From Omphiscola glabra (Eukaryota; Mollusca; Gastropoda; Lymnaeidae), in assembly GCA_964017045.1 (NCBI GenBank), contig OZ024811.1, forward strand, positions 15,581,312 to 15,645,311: a stretch of 64,000 bases of DNA, given 5' to 3'. Shown here piece by piece: positions 61,005 to 64,000 of this stretch. Each line of letters begins with the position of its first letter. Position 1 is the first letter of the stretch. A program made the translations under genes and the position numbers. The notes below the pieces were generated by a model. The model was not told the DNA's origin. It did not search any database and saw only the letters and a list, made by a program, of their open reading frames with translations.

Positions 61005-61389
61005 CTTTAGCTTACATTTAAGTTTAAGTTTCGCACCAATCGCTGGTCAGTTTTCAATTATTTATTTAATTTAGGTAAAATGCGCACACAAATCATGTAC
61101 AGAAGATTTGCCGGTTCTATGTTTCTCTCTAATGAGTGGAACGCATTATAGAAAGTATTTTTTTAAAACACCCGTATCCGTTTTATCCTGGGCCAGGGTA
61201 AGTTCCGGGTATGCTAATACTCGGAATTTCCGGGTATCCGGGTCAGTACCTTGCTCAGCCCTATTAATGACATTTCTATCCCGCGGTTGGTTCCTATCGA
61301 TTATCTTCACTTACAACCTTTATAGCAATTGATTATTGATCACTGAACTATAACTTGGCCAAGTTTTCGCTTCGCGTCATTGAATACGA

Positions 61390-61715
61390 GTAGGGTTTCC
61401 TGTGCAATTTTATACTGATGTGGAAGTGTTGATAATATAGGTATGGTTTACTGTTCAATTTTATACTGATGTGGAAGTGTAGATAATATAGGTATGGTTT
61501 ACTGTTCAATTTTATACTGGTGTCGTATTGTTGATAATATAGGTTTGCTTTACTGTGCATCTCGGTAGGCTACTGATGTGGAATTGTTGATAATATAGGT
61601 ATAATGGTTTACTTTCCAAAATGAGAAGGCTACAGATGTGGTATTGTTTATAATATAGGTATGGTTTACTGGGCAATTCGACAGGTTACTGATGTGCTAT
61701 TGTCGATAGATTCCC
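61390..61715. repeat. 51-bp degenerate tandem repeat, about 6 copies
   Basis: Units with TTGATAATATAGGTATGGTT, TACTG(T/G)(T/G)CAATT and ACTGATGTGGAA, diverged and with small indels toward the right. Confidence 0.8.
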
Positions 61716-61967
61716 CACTGTAAGTGTGTGTCTACTATACAAGTTAACAGGCTGTCGTGGCTCATATGAGGCTGTCATATTGTTGTAGCTAATGCTACTG
61801 AATGTTTTGGTTATTTGATCGACCAGTAAGTCTGTAGTCGAGTGTGATGGTCTTTAAGTTATATCAGCCAGCGTAAAAAAAAACCCCAACAACCTATGAC
61901 AACCAAAGTTGGGTTGGGAAAACTTACCCCCTCCCTAGATAGCCACATATGCATCATTATGTTATTG

Positions 61968-62156
61968 CAGCGGTTCTCAATCTGTGGGTAACGACCCCTT
62001 TGGGGGGGGGGGGCGAACTACCCTTACACAAAGGTCGCCTAAGACCATCGGAAAACACATATTTATGAAGTAGCAACGAATATGATTTTATAGTTGAGGG
62101 GTCACCGCAGCATGAGGAATTGAGGGTCACGGGCTTAGGAAGGTTGAGAACCACTG
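61968..62156 (+). mobile_element. SPIN-like hAT MITE, copy 4
   Basis: CAGCGGTTCTCAATCTGTGG...GGTTGAGAACCACTG, 189 bp. The flanks TGTTATTG and CTGTAAAG do not match, so the target duplication has been lost or the copy has been rearranged. Confidence 0.75.
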
Positions 62157-62834
62157 CTGTAAAGTCACTAGAGGGCCACACGTGACAAAAATCTAAATCA
62201 GTTACATTCATCAAAAAGTCAACTTTTAGCGTAAAAGACAAACATTTACACTTGTAACATTATAAAGGGGCTGTAATATGTGGTACTATAAACAGGTTTG
62301 TTAATTTCAAAAGACGTTTAAAAAAACAATGTCTATAGTTACTGTAAAATTTAATGTGTGATGTTGTTTAATTAAAAAAAAAAAAGCATCGCTTTATAAC
62401 GTTACTGCGGGCCAAACATGTTCACACATAGGGCAGTAAGTTGCCCGCCACTTCACGCTAACACATACCAGTATTTAAATTTTATTACATACGATGCGTG
62501 TGCTCAATTGTGTGGTGAAAACATGGCAGCATAACTGGTCATTACACCCCCGGCCTTTACACAGTGGACCATCGTAATTATAAAATAGATCAAAGCAGGG
62601 TTTCCCAACCTTTTCAATGGTGTTGCACCACTACGAAATTATTTACAAATTCTAGCAGCCCTTAAAAAAAGAAATTGTTTAAATTGGGGGGGGGGGGGGG
62701 GAGTGACGATTATAAAACCCCTTTTCATTGAATTATAAACAAAATTGTAGAACTTAAATATTGACTAAGTATAAAAAAAAAAGTCCTAGCCCTACAACTT
62801 TTGGTCTGTCATCAGACTCTCTTAGCTTACCCAT
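62157..62834. other. Non-coding with an old hAT-like terminus
   Basis: GCAGGGTTTCCCAACCTTTT at 62596 resembles the end of another hAT-like family. A G run follows at about 62687-62701. Confidence 0.4.
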
Positions 62835-63011
62835 CAGAGGTGTAGCGAAAGGGTGCAGATGCCCTTGGGTGCCAGTCTAGTTAGGGGCGCCAAATTGGGC
62901 TTTGATACTATTTTATTGATGAAAAACAATGGGTTTGGGGAGTTGAAAAAAAAATAAAGGGAAGCTCCTTAAAATGAATGTTGTCCCCGGGTGCCAAAAA
63001 CAACGCCCCTG
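62835..63011 (+). mobile_element. hAT-like MITE, CAGAGGTGTAGCG variant
   Basis: CAGAGGTGTAGCGAAAGGGT...ACAACGCCCCTG, 177 bp, with flanks TTACCCAT and TCACCCAT (7 of 8). Confidence 0.65.
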
Positions 63012-63215
63012 TCACCCATATTAAAAGTTGTTTAAATTAGAAATATACAACGCAAAGTATTATTACTTAGACTAATTCCCAATTATTATGTCTATTTAGC
63101 GGGTTCATTCCAGAGAGATGGGAGATAACTATAACCTACACTCATTATTTTGACATGTTGACACCCAAGTGACAGACGAAGCAGAGAAAAAAAAAAAAAG
63201 TCAAAATATTTCCAG

Positions 63216-63246
63216 ATGGCGCTGTTGCAATGCAAAACGAAAGAAG
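63216..63246 (+). CDS. Weak candidate fifth microprotein first exon
   Basis: ATG plus nine codons (MALLQCKTKE) end in phase 1 at GAAG|GTAAAT, resembling MNKKE|G of gene B. The following exons would lie beyond 63.4 kb or outside the window and were not found. AGATGGCGCTGTTGCAATG could equally be part of a repeat. Confidence 0.2.
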
Positions 63247-63369
63247 GTAAATATCATTTAAATTCTTTAACGAAGTAATGTCTAATTGTTTTGTTATAAT
63301 CGTTTCTCTGCTTCTGGCCCATCTCTCTGGTTTTCAATTATCTTAACTTAAAATTTTGTTCTGACGTTT

Positions 63370-63800
63370 GAATAGTATTATTCACGATTCTATCATCTTT
63401 GGTGTGTTTGAATAATCAATGTATGATCTGTTCTGAGAGTCTAAATAGTCATTATCTGTTCTAATGTTTGAATAGTCAATATGATCCGCCCCAATCTGTG
63501 AATAGTCAATGTAGTATCTGTTTTAATGTTTGATTAGTCCAGTGGTTCTCAACCTTCCTAACGCCGCGACATTTTGATACAGTTTCTCGTGTTGTGGCGA
63601 CCCCCAACCGCACAATTATTTTCGTTGCTGCTTCCTAACCGTAGAGTGTATGTGTTTTCCGATGGTCTTAGGCGACTGTGGGGCTCGCAACCCACAGGTT
63701 GAGAACCGCTGGATTAGTCACCATGATATGATCTAATGTGTGAATAGCCAATGTATGATCTGCTCTAATGTTTGAATAGTCAACGTATGCTACATTCATG
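63370..63800. repeat. Degenerate ~31-bp tandem repeat carrying a SPIN insertion
   Basis: Units of TGTTTGAATAGTCAATGTAT plus GATCTGTTCTAA diverge along the array. The array is split by the SPIN copy at 63540-63711, whose target duplication GATTAGTC is part of a unit. Confidence 0.7.
63540..63711 (-). mobile_element. SPIN-like hAT MITE, copy 5 (inverted)
   Basis: CAGTGGTTCTCAACCTTCCT...CAGGTTGAGAACCGCTG, 172 bp, with a perfect 8-bp target duplication GATTAGTC (63532-63539 and 63712-63719). Confidence 0.85.
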
Positions 63801-64000
63801 GTGTTTACTCAGTCAATCTATTCTGATGTACGAAAAGTAAACACGTGAGATGCTCTGGGGTTTTAACAGACAACTTTGTTTATATTTTGACATGTTATGT
63901 GTCCCGTTATTGAAGGTCTTGAAAGTCAGGCCTAAACAAAGCTGTGATAAGTAAATAAAAAAAGGGTGGGAAACGACCAAGTTTGCTTGTACCTATCTAT

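Noticed and set aside
1..64000. tRNA, rRNA or viral genes
   Set aside because: No cloverleaf with A and B boxes, no rRNA-like stretch and no viral gene was recognised by eye on either strand. A tRNAscan or Rfam search would be decisive.

Overview
This is a nuclear window from an animal, most likely a gastropod mollusc and plausibly a freshwater pulmonate snail. The evidence is short exons with canonical GT/AG sites, AATAAA signals, AT-rich introns, C/G homopolymer runs and a dense load of short DNA transposons. Five copies belong to the SPIN hAT family, which was reported as horizontally transferred into tetrapods, a triatomine bug and the pond snail Lymnaea. Species cannot be fixed from sequence alone. 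Nothing bacterial or plasmid-like is present, and there is no CRISPR array or rRNA gene.

Layout. 1-7.7 kb: C-terminal exons of a single-pass membrane protein on the + strand, with a roughly 340-residue cytoplasmic tail. 7.8-13.2 kb: a convergent minus-strand gene for a 932-residue coiled-coil protein, with two more coding exons beyond its first stop. 13.2-16.6 kb: intergenic. 16.6-52.3 kb: four very small genes (A+, B+, D-, C-) encoding lysine-rich microproteins of about 35-97 residues. They share phase-1 introns; B, C and D share a 16-nt first coding exon, and A, B and C share a very short last exon. The stretch also holds minisatellites (27, 27, 33, 39, 46 and 71 bp), many hAT-like non-autonomous elements and LINE remnants. 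A decayed or frameshifted gene lies in the intron of gene D. 52.9-54.8 kb: a degenerate reverse transcriptase on the minus strand, interrupted by a younger hAT-like insertion. 57.2-58.2 kb: a small two-exon gene. 59-64 kb: an 81-bp minisatellite, a LINE fragment, three SPIN copies and other repeats.

The main candidate novelty is the lysine-rich microprotein cluster. Its exons are too short for ordinary ORF finding, but the splice sites, phases and amino-acid patterns agree between copies. Genes B and C also share a TATA box about 90 bp upstream of the ATG. The proteins are small, mostly Cys-free in A-C, disordered in composition and of unknown function. The A/B pair and the D/C pair face each other tail to tail.

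Limits. All gene models come from reading splice signals and reading frames by eye, with no transcript or database evidence. Exons in long introns may have been missed.
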